Part shown: piece by piece, positions 33,619-42,755 of the stretch
How the letters are laid out: each line of letters begins with the position of its first letter
Position numbering within the stretch: position 1 is the stretch's first letter
DNA from: UBA4421 sp002470275
Lineage (GTDB): Bacteria > Pseudomonadota > Gammaproteobacteria > Pseudomonadales > Azotimanducaceae
Direction: 5' to 3'
NCBI GenBank assembly: GCA_913052345.1
Contig: CAJXDR010000003.1
Span: 36,058-100,057, forward strand
Length of the DNA stretch: 64,000 bases
Made by a program: the position numbers and the translations under genes
Notes under the pieces: model-generated
What the model saw: only the letters and a program-made list of their open reading frames with translations
What the model was told of the DNA's origin: nothing
Databases searched by the model: none

Positions 33619-34272
33619 CTATAGCAGTTCAGATAGTCTATCAATCACGCGATCAGGTTCGAGGGTCGCCACATCGGTGCCATGGTTATAGCCATCGCGC
33701 AGGCAGACGATGCCAACCCCTGCCGCGCGGGCTGCATCAACATCCGTGATGGAATCTCCGACCATCAGCGCGTCCTCAGGCCTGACCGCAACATGCTGCA
33801 GGCAGTATTCGATCGGATCCGCCGCCGGTTTGGGTCGACTGGCCGTATCCCCACCCACAATGACATCGAAGAACGGGCTTAGTTCCAGGGCATCCAGAAC
33901 GGGTACCGCCAGGGCCTGCAGCTTGTTGGTGACCACGGCCAGGGGGATACCCTCTGTTTTTAAGGCCGTCAATGTCTCCACAGTGGTGGGGTAGGGTTTG
34001 CTCAGGTCGGCGATGTGTTCGGTGTAGTAGCTGAGGAAGGGTTCCAGCAAAGCGTCTATCTGTTCCTGAGCGGGTTGCTTATGGTGATGAATCAACGCCT
34101 GCTCGATGAGTTTTCTAGATCCAAAGCCAACCCAGTGACGCACCAAATCCGATCTGACCGGGGCGAGCCCTGCCGTTTCGAGGCTGTGGTTCAGAGCGGC
34201 GCCGATATCCGGTGCGGTATCGATTAACGTGCCGTCTAGATCAAAAAGATAGGCGAGGTGACGCTGCCTCAT
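33619..34272 (-). CDS. gph: Phosphoglycolate phosphatase
   Basis: 217 residues. It removes phosphate from 2-phosphoglycolate, a product of DNA repair and oxidation. The HAD motifs are YLFDLDGTLIDTAPD, LAVVTNKLQ, RPKPAADPIEY and MVGDSITDVDAARAAGVG; the helical cap between motifs I and II is the usual one for Gph. The start overlaps the rpe stop by 4 bp, and the rpe-gph-trpE order is the one known in Pseudomonas. Confidence 0.92.
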   Translation of the reverse strand: MRQRHLAYLFDLDGTLIDTAPDIGAALNHSLETAGLAPVRSDLVRHWVGFGSRKLIEQALIHHHKQPAQEQIDALLEPFLSYYTEHIADLSKPYPTTVETLTALKTEGIPLAVVTNKLQALAVPVLDALELSPFFDVIVGGDTASRPKPAADPIEYCLQHVAVRPEDALMVGDSITDVDAARAAGVGIVCLRDGYNHGTDVATLEPDRVIDRLSELL

Positions 34273-34937
34273 GAGGTCGTTGCAATGGCATCACGCAGGG
34301 CGCCGATTGTCTGCGCGTAGTCATCGGTATTGAAGATCGCCGTGCCCGCAACAAAGCTGTCTGCGCCTGCCCTCGCAGCGTCACTGATATTGTCGATCTT
34401 GATGCCGCCATCGATCTGGAGGCGAATAGGCCTGCCAGAGCTGTCGATCAGCGCCCTGGCTTCAACAAGTTTCTCCAGGCTTTGGGGGATAAATGCCTGA
34501 CCGCCAAAGCCCGGATTGACAGACATGATCAGCACCAGGTCTACCAGGTCGATCACTGGCGGCAGGTAGGTCATCGGGGTGCCGGGATTAAAAACCAGTC
34601 CGGCCTTGGCGCCGCCCTCCTTGATCATGGATAGGGTTCGATGCAGGTGTTCTGTGGATTCGGGATGCACTGAAATATAGTCGGCACCCGCCTCCAAAAA
34701 ATCGCCGATCAGGCGATCCACGGGTTTCACCATGAGGTGAACGTCGACGCAGGCCCTCACGCCACGGCGTCGCAGGGCGTTAAGCACCAGAGGCCCAACG
34801 GATAGATTAGGGACGTAGTGGTTGTCCATTACGTCGAAATGAATCGTATCGGCGCCTGCCTCAAGCACCTGGTCCACTTCTTCCCCAAGACGCGCAAAGT
34901 CTGCGGCAAGAATGGAGGGGCAAATCCAATAGGCCAT
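34269..34937 (-). CDS. rpe: Ribulose-phosphate 3-epimerase
   Basis: 222 residues from the ATG at 34937; the frame opens four codons earlier. It interconverts ribulose 5-phosphate and xylulose 5-phosphate. The barrel motifs CPSILAADFARLGEEVDQVL, IHFDVMDNHYVPNLSVGPLV, DVHLMVKPVDR, MSVNPGFGGQAFI and LQIDGGIKIDN carry the metal-binding His/Asp residues. It starts the tightly packed rpe-gph pair, 74 bp after murU. Confidence 0.95.
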   Translation of the reverse strand: MAYWICPSILAADFARLGEEVDQVLEAGADTIHFDVMDNHYVPNLSVGPLVLNALRRRGVRACVDVHLMVKPVDRLIGDFLEAGADYISVHPESTEHLHRTLSMIKEGGAKAGLVFNPGTPMTYLPPVIDLVDLVLIMSVNPGFGGQAFIPQSLEKLVEARALIDSSGRPIRLQIDGGIKIDNISDAARAGADSFVAGTAIFNTDDYAQTIGALRDAIATTS

Positions 34938-35011
34938 TGGTTTTCTCACGTTGCGAAGGGCTCATTGTAACGGAACGAAGGCGAGCTGTAGCGGTATTCT
35001 AGGCCCACCTT

Positions 35012-35671
35012 CTAGCTCGCCGGAGTGCCTCGCACGCGGGCGTATTCATCCGGTGTCCCAATGTCTGTCCAGTGCCCGAAAAAGGCTTGTCCCGATAGTT
35101 TTCCCTCTGCAGCGGCGCGGAAAAGTAGGTCAGCGAGAGAGAAGGGTGCCTCGGGTGACTGTGCAAAAAGCTTGGGGTCGAGAACGGATATACCGCAATA
35201 AATGTAGTCATCGCCTCGGGCAACAATCCTTCCATTTTTGAACAGGAAATCGCCGGTGGCTCTGTAGTCTGGTTTGGGAGCGAGCAGTAGGTGGCCTAAG
35301 TCCTCACCCTGAGGCACGCTCAAATCTCGAAAATCCAGGTCGCAGAGAATGTCGCCATTGCACAGGACAAAGGGCGCGTCGCCGAGCATCGTGAGGGCTT
35401 TTTTGATGCCTCCGCCCGTATCCAGCAGCTGGGCTTCCCGACTGTATTTAAGGTTTAATCCCAGGGTTGAGCCATCCCCAAGACAGGCTTCGATGAGGTG
35501 TCCGAGGTGATGAAGATTGATGACCACATCCTGAATACCCGCCTCTTTCAGGCGAACTAGCTGATGAAGAATGAGCGGTTTCCCGTCAATGGGGAGAAGG
35601 GGTTTGGGCGTCTCGTCGGTCAAGGGCGCAAGTCGTCGCCCGTAACCGGCCGCGAGGATCATGGCCTTCAC
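35012..35671 (-). CDS. murU: N-acetylmuramate alpha-1-phosphate uridylyltransferase
   Basis: 219 residues. MurU makes UDP-MurNAc from MurNAc-1-phosphate in the cell-wall recycling shortcut that bypasses MurA. The nucleotidyltransferase signature AMILAAGYGRRLAPLTDETP and PLLPIDGKPLI opens the protein; FVLCNGDILCDLDF is the metal-binding block and GHWTDIGTPDEYARV is the usual end. Its GTG follows the amgK stop directly (TAAGTG). The partner kinase gene confirms the assignment. Confidence 0.92.
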   Translation of the reverse strand: MKAMILAAGYGRRLAPLTDETPKPLLPIDGKPLILHQLVRLKEAGIQDVVINLHHLGHLIEACLGDGSTLGLNLKYSREAQLLDTGGGIKKALTMLGDAPFVLCNGDILCDLDFRDLSVPQGEDLGHLLLAPKPDYRATGDFLFKNGRIVARGDDYIYCGISVLDPKLFAQSPEAPFSLADLLFRAAAEGKLSGQAFFGHWTDIGTPDEYARVRGTPAS

Positions 35672-36673
35672 TTATCCCACTCTCTCTGGGGCTAGGCGCT
35701 CCCGCAGAGCCTCAAAAACAGGCGCCTGCTGCGATACCAAAAGGGCTGCTAGCGGAGCCAGCTGGGGATACGTGCGCGCCAGAGCAATGACGCGGGTCAG
35801 GACCGGGTATATGTGTTCCAGATGCTGGTCTTTTTCGTCGCGCAAGCAGAGCCGGGCAAAAATCCCAACAGCCTTTATTTGTCGCTGAATGGCGGTGAAA
35901 TCAAATTTTCTCTTCAGCTCAGAAAACTGGGCCGGATCCATCTGAGGGTGCAGGGAGATGAAGGTGGCAAGCTGCTGATCCACCACAGCCTCTGAGTGAG
36001 TGTAATAACAGTCCCGCAATAGGGAGGCTGCATCGTAGAGCGCGGGGCCGATGAGAGCGTCCTGAAAGTCAACAATGCCCAACTGCCCCTCCCGAAGCAT
36101 CAGGTTGCGACAGTGATAGTCACGATGCACGCAGACCTGGGGCTGGGACAGCATGCTGTCTACCAAGAGGCCTCGGGCCGAGGCCAGCGTGTTCAGATCC
36201 TTGGGGCTCAAATCCGATCCAGCAAGCCCTGCCAACAACCACTCTGCACAAAGGTCGAACTCCATGATCATCCGATCTTCGTCGTAGTCGGGGATCAGGT
36301 CACTGCGCACGGCCTGCAAGGGGAGTATCTGGCTTAAGGCCTGTTGAAGCACGTCGGGTTGCTCCCGGTATGCGTCCTCTAGGTGCGTATGTCCAAGGTC
36401 CTCCAGCAGGAAATAGCCCAAGGCGAGGTCTGCTTCTAAGATGGTGGGGACGGGGAGTCGATGGGCCTGGAATAACCGACCGAGCGCAAGAAACTGTTCA
36501 TTATTCTCCAGGGCTGGGGGGCTCGCCATCGCGATCCAGCTGTGGCCCTGGTGGTCGGAAAGTCGATAAAAGCGCCGCTGACTCGCCTCTACGCGGAGGG
36601 CCTCGAGGGCGAGAGACTGAACGCCGAGCTTCTTTTGACTCCACGCCTGTAGCTTTTGATGGGGAACCGGCAT
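35672..36673 (-). CDS. amgK: N-acetylmuramate/N-acetylglucosamine anomeric kinase
   Basis: 333 residues. AmgK phosphorylates the anomeric hydroxyl of MurNAc or GlcNAc; MurU then uses the product. The APH-like fold shows the nucleotide-binding segment LEALRVEASQRRFYRLSDHQ, the catalytic loop VHRDYHCRNLML and the metal site IVDFQDALIGPALYDAASLL. It is divergent from lptD with only 43 bp between the two ATGs, so the promoters must overlap. The same arrangement is found in Pseudomonas. Confidence 0.9.
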   Translation of the reverse strand: MPVPHQKLQAWSQKKLGVQSLALEALRVEASQRRFYRLSDHQGHSWIAMASPPALENNEQFLALGRLFQAHRLPVPTILEADLALGYFLLEDLGHTHLEDAYREQPDVLQQALSQILPLQAVRSDLIPDYDEDRMIMEFDLCAEWLLAGLAGSDLSPKDLNTLASARGLLVDSMLSQPQVCVHRDYHCRNLMLREGQLGIVDFQDALIGPALYDAASLLRDCYYTHSEAVVDQQLATFISLHPQMDPAQFSELKRKFDFTAIQRQIKAVGIFARLCLRDEKDQHLEHIYPVLTRVIALARTYPQLAPLAALLVSQQAPVFEALRERLAPERVG

Positions 36674-36716
36674 GATCCGATTATAACCATGGGTCGAATT
36701 CTTTTATCATGCCAAG

Positions 36717-39077
36717 ATGAACAACCTCTCCATTCAGGCTTTGCTGGCCTTTGCATTTCTGGTGCTTCACTCCATGGCGGCGGTGAGCGAAGCCGAGCGG
36801 CCTCGGGTGGAGTCATCTTGCGTGGCTTACCCAGCCTTTCAGCAGTCACCGAGACTCGACCCTTCCCAAGACCTTGTCGCTGAACTGGATCGGTTATCCG
36901 GATCAGCATCTGGCGAGTTATTGCTGGATGGCAATGTGGTGATTCGCTTCGACAACAGTACCGCTCTTTCCCCATTGGCGGTCATCGATGTGCTGGGCAA
37001 GAACGCAACGTTTCCCCGGGGCGTTCGTTTGGAAAGTGAGTCTATCGTGCTTCAGGGGCGCCAGGCCTCTTTTGACCTTCAGGTAGAAAAGGCTCGGCTG
37101 GATCAGGCTCAGTGGTTTATTCCGGGGAGTGCCCTGCGCGGCAAGGCATCCTTAGTTGAACAGCGGGCTGGGGGTGCGTTAAGCCTGAATGACGGGACGC
37201 TAACGGCCTGTACGCCGGGTGATGAGGGTTGGTCGCTGTCAGCGGATTCCATCAGGCTCGGGGAAACAGACGACTTTGCGGTGGCCCGGGGCGCAGTCTT
37301 GCGGATTCGCTCGCTGCCCATTCTGTACATTCCTTACCTGCGTATACCGGTCAGCGCGGAAGAAACAGGCGGGTTGATCTCTCCTGAGCTGAGTTACTCA
37401 GGCAGCGATGGATTGGACGTCGCTCTACCCTACCGCTTCAATTTAGGTGAGGCAGGAGACGTTACGCTCACCCCGCGCTTGATTACCGAACGCGGTGTGG
37501 GCATTGAGCTTGATGGCTCCTTTCAGGATGCGACCCAAGCTGGGCAACTGACGTTGGCCTATCTGCATGAAGACGATCAATACAACGGCCGATACGATTT
37601 AGACACCCACCGCGCCTTTGGCGGCCACGAGGTGCTTGGTTCATTTGAAAGCGCGGATCGTTGGCTGATCGGGTTCGATTACCAAAGTCGTCTGGGGCCA
37701 GTGACAACAACGATCGACTTCAATCGAATCAGCGACCCAGATTATTATCGAGACCTTGAAACCCTGGCGGGGGTGGCGAATCCAGAAGCGCTGGAGCAAT
37801 ACCTAGAGATCGCATATCGGAGCGATCATTTTTCCGCACGACTCATCAGCCACGATTTTCAGAAGCTCGATGATTTGGCGCTGCAAAGCTATGGCGCAAA
37901 GCCCTCACTGGCGCTGAGCTATGACACGGCACCACAGGCCCTGGGCGGGGTGTCCCTAGCGGCGAGCTGGACAGACTTTGAGCGCTCCATAAATCGCACG
38001 CTGGTGGATGAGGTCAACGGCAGTCGACTGCATCTTCAGCCCGAAGTTCGGGCCGGGGGACGTTCAATCTGGGGGTTTTGGCAGACCAAGGCCGGGTTGC
38101 ACCATAGTGAATATCGGTTACGGCCGAGCGTTCGGGCGGCATCCGGCGTGATGCAGGAGACCAGCAGAGATCGTCGCTTGGCCTATGGGTCCGTCGATGT
38201 TGGGCTCTTCTTTGAAAAGGACCTCAGGGTTGGGCGCACCGCCTGGCTGCAAACGCTGGAACCACGCCTGTACTACCTTCGCCAAGGCTTTGAGGATCAG
38301 GATGCCCTGCCAAATTTTGACTCCTCAACCCTCACGTTAAATTATGACCAGCTGTTCCGACCCAATCGCTTTTCAGGGCTAGATCGATTGGGGGACGCCA
38401 ATCGACTCACCCTCGGACTGACCTCTCGTTTTCTAAGGTCGGATACTGGCTACCAGAGCCTGGCATTGAAGCTGGGGCACGTTGTGCAGTTTGACGACCC
38501 CAAGGTGGTGCTTGCCAACGTACCGAATCCAGTGGGCGACCGAGTTTGGGTCATGCAGCAGGAGTTCAACCGTCGGCTGGGAGGGGGCATGGATGGCGCC
38601 CTCCTTGCAAATCAACTTTGGGACTATGATCAAAATGCTTGGCGCGAGCTGGCAGTGCACGCCAGGCTGACGGATGCAAACAGGCGCAGCGTCAACTTGG
38701 GTTTCCGTCAACGGCGCGAGGACGACATTCGCCAGGCAGAGGTGGCCTTTTCCTGGCCCACGAGCTCGTCATGGTCCTATCTAGCACGCTGGAACTATGA
38801 TCTGCGGCGGAGCAGAACGCTGGAAGCCTTCGCGGGCGTGGAATTTGATGATTGCTGTTTGAACATAAGGTTGGTTGCTCGGCAGTATTTGGAAAACCCC
38901 AGCTTTCAACCACAACTGCGGTTCGCAGAGTACGTGCCGGCCGGGTATTCCAACCTAAGAACGGATCGCGCTATCTTCTTGGAAGTGACGCTAAAGGGCT
39001 TGGCGGGCATCGGCAGACGGCTCGACACGTTGCTGACTCAGGGCATTCGAGGTTACTCGCCCTTGGCAGAGCGCTAA
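36717..39077 (+). CDS. lptD: LPS-assembly protein LptD
   Basis: 786 residues. LptD with LptE inserts lipopolysaccharide in the outer leaflet. A signal peptide (NNLSIQALLAFAFLVLHSMA) precedes the periplasmic beta-jellyroll (about residues 35-210) and the large beta-barrel. The four cysteines used for the inter-domain disulfides are present: C35, C165 and the adjacent pair C713/C714 (FDDCCLNIRL). It heads the lptD-surA-pdxA-rsmA-apaG-apaH order; the ribosome site is weak. Confidence 0.95.
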   Translation: MNNLSIQALLAFAFLVLHSMAAVSEAERPRVESSCVAYPAFQQSPRLDPSQDLVAELDRLSGSASGELLLDGNVVIRFDNSTALSPLAVIDVLGKNATFPRGVRLESESIVLQGRQASFDLQVEKARLDQAQWFIPGSALRGKASLVEQRAGGALSLNDGTLTACTPGDEGWSLSADSIRLGETDDFAVARGAVLRIRSLPILYIPYLRIPVSAEETGGLISPELSYSGSDGLDVALPYRFNLGEAGDVTLTPRLITERGVGIELDGSFQDATQAGQLTLAYLHEDDQYNGRYDLDTHRAFGGHEVLGSFESADRWLIGFDYQSRLGPVTTTIDFNRISDPDYYRDLETLAGVANPEALEQYLEIAYRSDHFSARLISHDFQKLDDLALQSYGAKPSLALSYDTAPQALGGVSLAASWTDFERSINRTLVDEVNGSRLHLQPEVRAGGRSIWGFWQTKAGLHHSEYRLRPSVRAASGVMQETSRDRRLAYGSVDVGLFFEKDLRVGRTAWLQTLEPRLYYLRQGFEDQDALPNFDSSTLTLNYDQLFRPNRFSGLDRLGDANRLTLGLTSRFLRSDTGYQSLALKLGHVVQFDDPKVVLANVPNPVGDRVWVMQQEFNRRLGGGMDGALLANQLWDYDQNAWRELAVHARLTDANRRSVNLGFRQRREDDIRQAEVAFSWPTSSSWSYLARWNYDLRRSRTLEAFAGVEFDDCCLNIRLVARQYLENPSFQPQLRFAEYVPAGYSNLRTDRAIFLEVTLKGLAGIGRRLDTLLTQGIRGYSPLAER

Positions 39078-39197
39078 GGCCGGCCTTTGCTTTATCGTCA
39101 AGGCGAAGCACAATGCTCACAAGCCGAAATAAGATGACGCCATAGAGGCAACCGGCTGTCACCAAGCTGGAGACAGCCATCAAGGAAGAGCAAGTTT

Positions 39198-40493
39198 ATG
39201 ACTACGACCTACAAACGATTCGTTCCGGCCCTGTTGACCTTGCTGCTGCTGGCAGCGACTCACGGGGTTCGCGCTGAGTATCAAAAGCTAGAAGCCATTG
39301 TCGCCGTGGTGGACGATGACGTTGTTTTAGCCTCTGAGCTTGTCGCGCGTCTGGAGACCGTGAAACGCTCGATTCAGGAAGAGAATATCCAGCCACCACC
39401 TGCGGACGTCTTGGTTAGCCAACTGATGGAACGCCTGATCATCGAGAACATTCAGCTGCAGGAGGCCAAGCGTCGGGGCGTGACGATAGACGATGAGTCC
39501 CTCACTGCGGCGGTTGCGCGATTCGCCAGCAACAACAACATGACGATAGAGGAATTTCAGCAGGCCCTGGCAGAGGACGGCGCCAGCTATCGCCAGTTTA
39601 GAGAGGACATTCGCACGGAGATGACCATATCGCGTCTGCAAAGATCGATGATCAACCGTCGAATCACGATCAGTGAGCAGGACGTTCAGGCGCTGCTGAA
39701 TTCCCCCTTCTACCAGCAAATGTTCTCGGACGAGTATCGAGTCGGTCATATCATGATCACCCTCGAGGATAACGCGGCGGATGAGGTCCACGATCAGGCC
39801 CTGGCCGCAGCGGACGACATGGTGGCCAAGCTGAGAGCGGGAGATGATTTTGCACAAATGGCGATTGCCAGGTCCTCTGCCAGCACGGCTCTAGAAGGGG
39901 GCGACCTTGGCTGGCGGCGAGCTGGAGAACTTCCTAGTTTGTTTACGGAGTCGGTTCTGGCGCTTGAGGCGGGAGAAATTGCCGAGCCCATCGATGCGGG
40001 TAGCACAATTCACATCATCAAGCTTCTGGAGCGCCGGGGGGCGGGAACCCAAAGGTCGATGCAGACCAATGTTCGTCACATCTTGGTGAGGCCGTCAGAA
40101 ATACGCACGCCGGAGCAAACCGAAGCCCTGATTAGCGGGATATATGACCAACTACAGGAAGGGGAAGATTTTGCCGAGTTGGCCAAGGAACACTCTGAGG
40201 ACCCTGGCAGTGCGCTCAATGGGGGAACGTTAGGGTGGTCCACGCCGGATCAATTTGTGCCTGAGTTCAGCGCGATGATGCGTCAGACTGCGGAAGGTGA
40301 GGTCAGCGAGCCTTTTGAAAGCGAATTTGGCTGGCATATCTTGGCAGTGGACGGTCGCCGAGAAGAGGATATGAGTGAGGAAGCGCTCCGCAATATGGCC
40401 ATGGATTTGCTGTTTAGACGGCGCTTCGAAGAAGAGCGCCAGGAGTGGCTCAAAGAAATTCGCGATGAGGCCTTTGTCGAACTGCGAATTTAG
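39198..40493 (+). CDS. surA: Periplasmic chaperone and peptidyl-prolyl isomerase SurA
   Basis: 431 residues with a signal peptide ending near HGVRA-EY. SurA escorts unfolded outer-membrane proteins, including LptD. The N-terminal chaperone region (AIVAVVDDDVVLASELVARL) is followed by two parvulin domains: VGHIMITLEDN with GGDLGWRRAGELPSLF, and VRHILVRPSEIRT with LNGGTLGWSTPDQFVPEF. The C-terminal helix returns to the chaperone core, as usual. It lies 120 bp after lptD and 17 bp before pdxA. Confidence 0.95.
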   Translation: MTTTYKRFVPALLTLLLLAATHGVRAEYQKLEAIVAVVDDDVVLASELVARLETVKRSIQEENIQPPPADVLVSQLMERLIIENIQLQEAKRRGVTIDDESLTAAVARFASNNNMTIEEFQQALAEDGASYRQFREDIRTEMTISRLQRSMINRRITISEQDVQALLNSPFYQQMFSDEYRVGHIMITLEDNAADEVHDQALAAADDMVAKLRAGDDFAQMAIARSSASTALEGGDLGWRRAGELPSLFTESVLALEAGEIAEPIDAGSTIHIIKLLERRGAGTQRSMQTNVRHILVRPSEIRTPEQTEALISGIYDQLQEGEDFAELAKEHSEDPGSALNGGTLGWSTPDQFVPEFSAMMRQTAEGEVSEPFESEFGWHILAVDGRREEDMSEEALRNMAMDLLFRRRFEEERQEWLKEIRDEAFVELRI

Positions 40494-40510
40494 CGACACC
40501 GAGTAGAGGC

Positions 40511-41485
40511 ATGATCGCGATCACGCCAGGAGAGCCTGCCGGCATTGGCCCAGACTTGGTCATTAAGTTGGCGCAGCAAGACAGGGAGCGTGCTTGGATC
40601 GTCGTCGCCGATAAGGACCTGCTACTCCAGCGGGCAAAGGGCTTAGGCCTGCCCCTTCGACTCGATGAAAAACGGCATGCGCCGGCCAGGGAAGCCGGTG
40701 TCCTCACCGTTCTGCATCGACCGCTGTCGGTCCCCGCGCATCCCGGGCGGCTTGATGTGAGCAACGCATCTTACGTAATCGACTGTCTCGATGCCGCCAT
40801 CGATGGCTGCATGACGGGAGAATTCTCGTCCATGGTCACCGGCCCCGTACAAAAGTCTGTCATCGCCGAGAGCGGTCTGGCCTTTATGGGGCACACCGAA
40901 TATCTGGCCGAGCGTTCCGGGGCTGAGGATGTGGTGATGATGCTCGCCAACGACGCCATGCGCGTTGCCTTGGCGACAACGCATCTGCCCTTGGCAGCGG
41001 TGCCGGCAGCGCTATCTAAGTCACTGCTACGACGGCGTTTGTTGATACTTCATAACAGCCTTACCCAGCGTTTCGGCATCGCCAGCCCAAGAATCCTGGT
41101 GGCGGGGCTCAACCCCCATGCCGGCGAGGATGGGCGTTTGGGCCAAGAGGAGCAGGAGGTTATTGAACCCATCTGCGAAGACCTTCGCCGTGAGGGACTG
41201 GATTTACTGGGGCCGCTGCCGGCAGACACGCTTTTCACGCCCAAATACTTGGATCAAGCCTCTGCGGTGATGGCCATGTATCACGATCAAGGCCTGCCAG
41301 TGCTCAAGTACGCCGGATTTGGCAAATCGGTAAACATCACGCTAGGCCTCCCCTTTGTGCGGACATCGGTGGATCACGGAACGGCTTTGGATCTTGCGGG
41401 CACAGGTCAGGGGGATGAAGGAAGTTTCCGCGCGGCCATTGCTAGCGTGGGGGAACTTCGGCGAGTGGACCGTGCAGGCGCGTAA
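40511..41485 (+). CDS. pdxA: 4-hydroxythreonine-4-phosphate dehydrogenase
   Basis: 324 residues. PdxA oxidises 4-phosphohydroxythreonine in pyridoxal phosphate synthesis. ITPGEPAGIGPDLVIKLAQQ opens the protein; the zinc ligands are the His residues of FMGHTEYLAERSG, AMYHDQGLPVLKYAGFG and TSVDHGTALDLAGTG. The last codons overlap the beginning of rsmA. Gene order surA-pdxA-rsmA is conserved across gammaproteobacteria. Confidence 0.95.
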   Translation: MIAITPGEPAGIGPDLVIKLAQQDRERAWIVVADKDLLLQRAKGLGLPLRLDEKRHAPAREAGVLTVLHRPLSVPAHPGRLDVSNASYVIDCLDAAIDGCMTGEFSSMVTGPVQKSVIAESGLAFMGHTEYLAERSGAEDVVMMLANDAMRVALATTHLPLAAVPAALSKSLLRRRLLILHNSLTQRFGIASPRILVAGLNPHAGEDGRLGQEEQEVIEPICEDLRREGLDLLGPLPADTLFTPKYLDQASAVMAMYHDQGLPVLKYAGFGKSVNITLGLPFVRTSVDHGTALDLAGTGQGDEGSFRAAIASVGELRRVDRAGA

Positions 41486-42281
41486 AAGATTTGGGCAACA
41501 TTTCTTGCATGACGGTGCCGTGCTCGGAGGCATCGCGTCGGCTGTTGGGCTTGCTCCGGGAGACAGCGTCCTGGAGATCGGACCCGGCAAGGGGGCGTTA
41601 ACCGACTACCTGTATCGAGATGACTTGAAATCCTACGTTGCGGTGGAGATAGATCGGGATCTCGTACCCCTGCTCGGCACCAAATACCCCGCTGCCCGAA
41701 TTTGCAATGAAGATATTCTTCGCACAGACCTGGCCAAACTGATGCTGCCCGAGCCTGAATCTGGCGAACCACCCTCTTGGCGCCTTGTGGGTAACCTGCC
41801 CTACAATATTTCGTCACCCCTGGTCATTCGGCTTTTGGATTTCGTGAACCGTTATCCTGGAGCGATTCGGGACATGCACTTTATGCTGCAACGCGAGATG
41901 GCAAGCCGCCTTGCAGCCACTCCTGGCACGAAGGCCTGGGGGCGCTTAAGCGTGGTCACCCAGCTCTCGGCCCATGTGGAGGTATTGTTTGACGTTGCGC
42001 CAAGCAGCTTTACCCCTCCGCCAAGGGTGGATTCGTCGGTCCTCAGGCTAACCCCGAGGACGAGCAGCGCGGCGCTGCTATCCGACGCGGAGCGCAAACG
42101 ATTGGATCAAGTTTTACGCATGGCTTTCTCGGGTCGACGCAAGCGACTGTCGAACTCCCTCAAGGACCTGGGCTTGGATTGGCAGTCGTTGGAGCTTGAC
42201 CCCGCCAGTCGGGCCGATGACCTCACCGCGGAAGCTTATTTACGGATATCAGCTTGGCTGACCGAGGAAACTGAGGGTTAA
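41472..42281 (+). CDS. rsmA: 16S rRNA dimethyladenosine transferase RsmA (KsgA)
   Basis: 269 residues from the GTG at 41472, close to the E. coli length (273); an ATG at 41415 is possible but would overlap pdxA by 70 bp. The enzyme dimethylates two adjacent adenosines of the 16S 3' helix. The start QARKRFGQHFLHDGAVLGGI is diagnostic; VLEIGPGKGALTDYL is the SAM loop and LVGNLPYNISSPLVIRLLDF the N-L-P-Y target-base motif. FSGRRKRLSNSLKDLG closes the domain. It overlaps the pdxA stop by 14 bp. Confidence 0.94.
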   Translation: MQARKRFGQHFLHDGAVLGGIASAVGLAPGDSVLEIGPGKGALTDYLYRDDLKSYVAVEIDRDLVPLLGTKYPAARICNEDILRTDLAKLMLPEPESGEPPSWRLVGNLPYNISSPLVIRLLDFVNRYPGAIRDMHFMLQREMASRLAATPGTKAWGRLSVVTQLSAHVEVLFDVAPSSFTPPPRVDSSVLRLTPRTSSAALLSDAERKRLDQVLRMAFSGRRKRLSNSLKDLGLDWQSLELDPASRADDLTAEAYLRISAWLTEETEG

Positions 42282-42308
42282 GGAATGCAACTGAGCGGAT
42301 AGTTTGAC

Positions 42309-42330
42309 TAACCGTCATCCGGGACGGTTA
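42309..42330 (+). other. Hairpin between rsmA and apaG
   Basis: A perfect 8-bp stem, TAACCGTC (42309-42316) with GACGGTTA (42323-42330), and a 6-nt loop. It lacks a T-run, so it is not a standard terminator; an RNA stability or processing element is possible. Confidence 0.4.
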
Positions 42331-42375
42331 AATGCTTCGCGAAAACGCGCAATCGCTGAAGTTTAAGGGGCACGA

Positions 42376-42747
42376 GTGACTGATGAAATCGAAGTTAGCG
42401 TGGTCAGCCAGTTCCTCGAGGACCAGTCCGCCATCGCTGAAGAACGTTATGTGTTTGGTTATCGGGTCACGATAACGAATCAATCCAGCCAGCCGAGCCA
42501 GCTACTCAATCGCCACTGGATTATTACGGACGGCGGCAATCAGGTGGAAGAGGTTCGTGGTCCTGGCGTTATCGGTGAACAGCCTTGGCTTCAACCTGGA
42601 GAGACCTTCTGCTACTCCAGCGGAGCGATCCTCAAAACGCCGGTCGGCAGTATGCAGGGCAGCTACGAATTCCAGAATCCTGAGGGTCAGCGATTTGATG
42701 TGCCCATTCCCCCCTTCTCTCTCATTGTTCAACGTTTTTTGCACTGA
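42376..42747 (+). CDS. apaG: ApaG protein
   Basis: 123 residues from a GTG; the E. coli protein has 125. It has the fibronectin-III-like fold: SVVSQFLEDQSAIAEERYVF, then VTITNQSSQPSQLLNRHWII and the core EVRGPGVIGEQPWLQPGETF. It is linked with Co2+ tolerance and Mg2+ efflux in enteric bacteria, but the molecular role is not settled. It sits 9 bp upstream of apaH, as usual. Confidence 0.95.
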   Translation: MTDEIEVSVVSQFLEDQSAIAEERYVFGYRVTITNQSSQPSQLLNRHWIITDGGNQVEEVRGPGVIGEQPWLQPGETFCYSSGAILKTPVGSMQGSYEFQNPEGQRFDVPIPPFSLIVQRFLH

Positions 42748-42755
42748 GGGACCCC

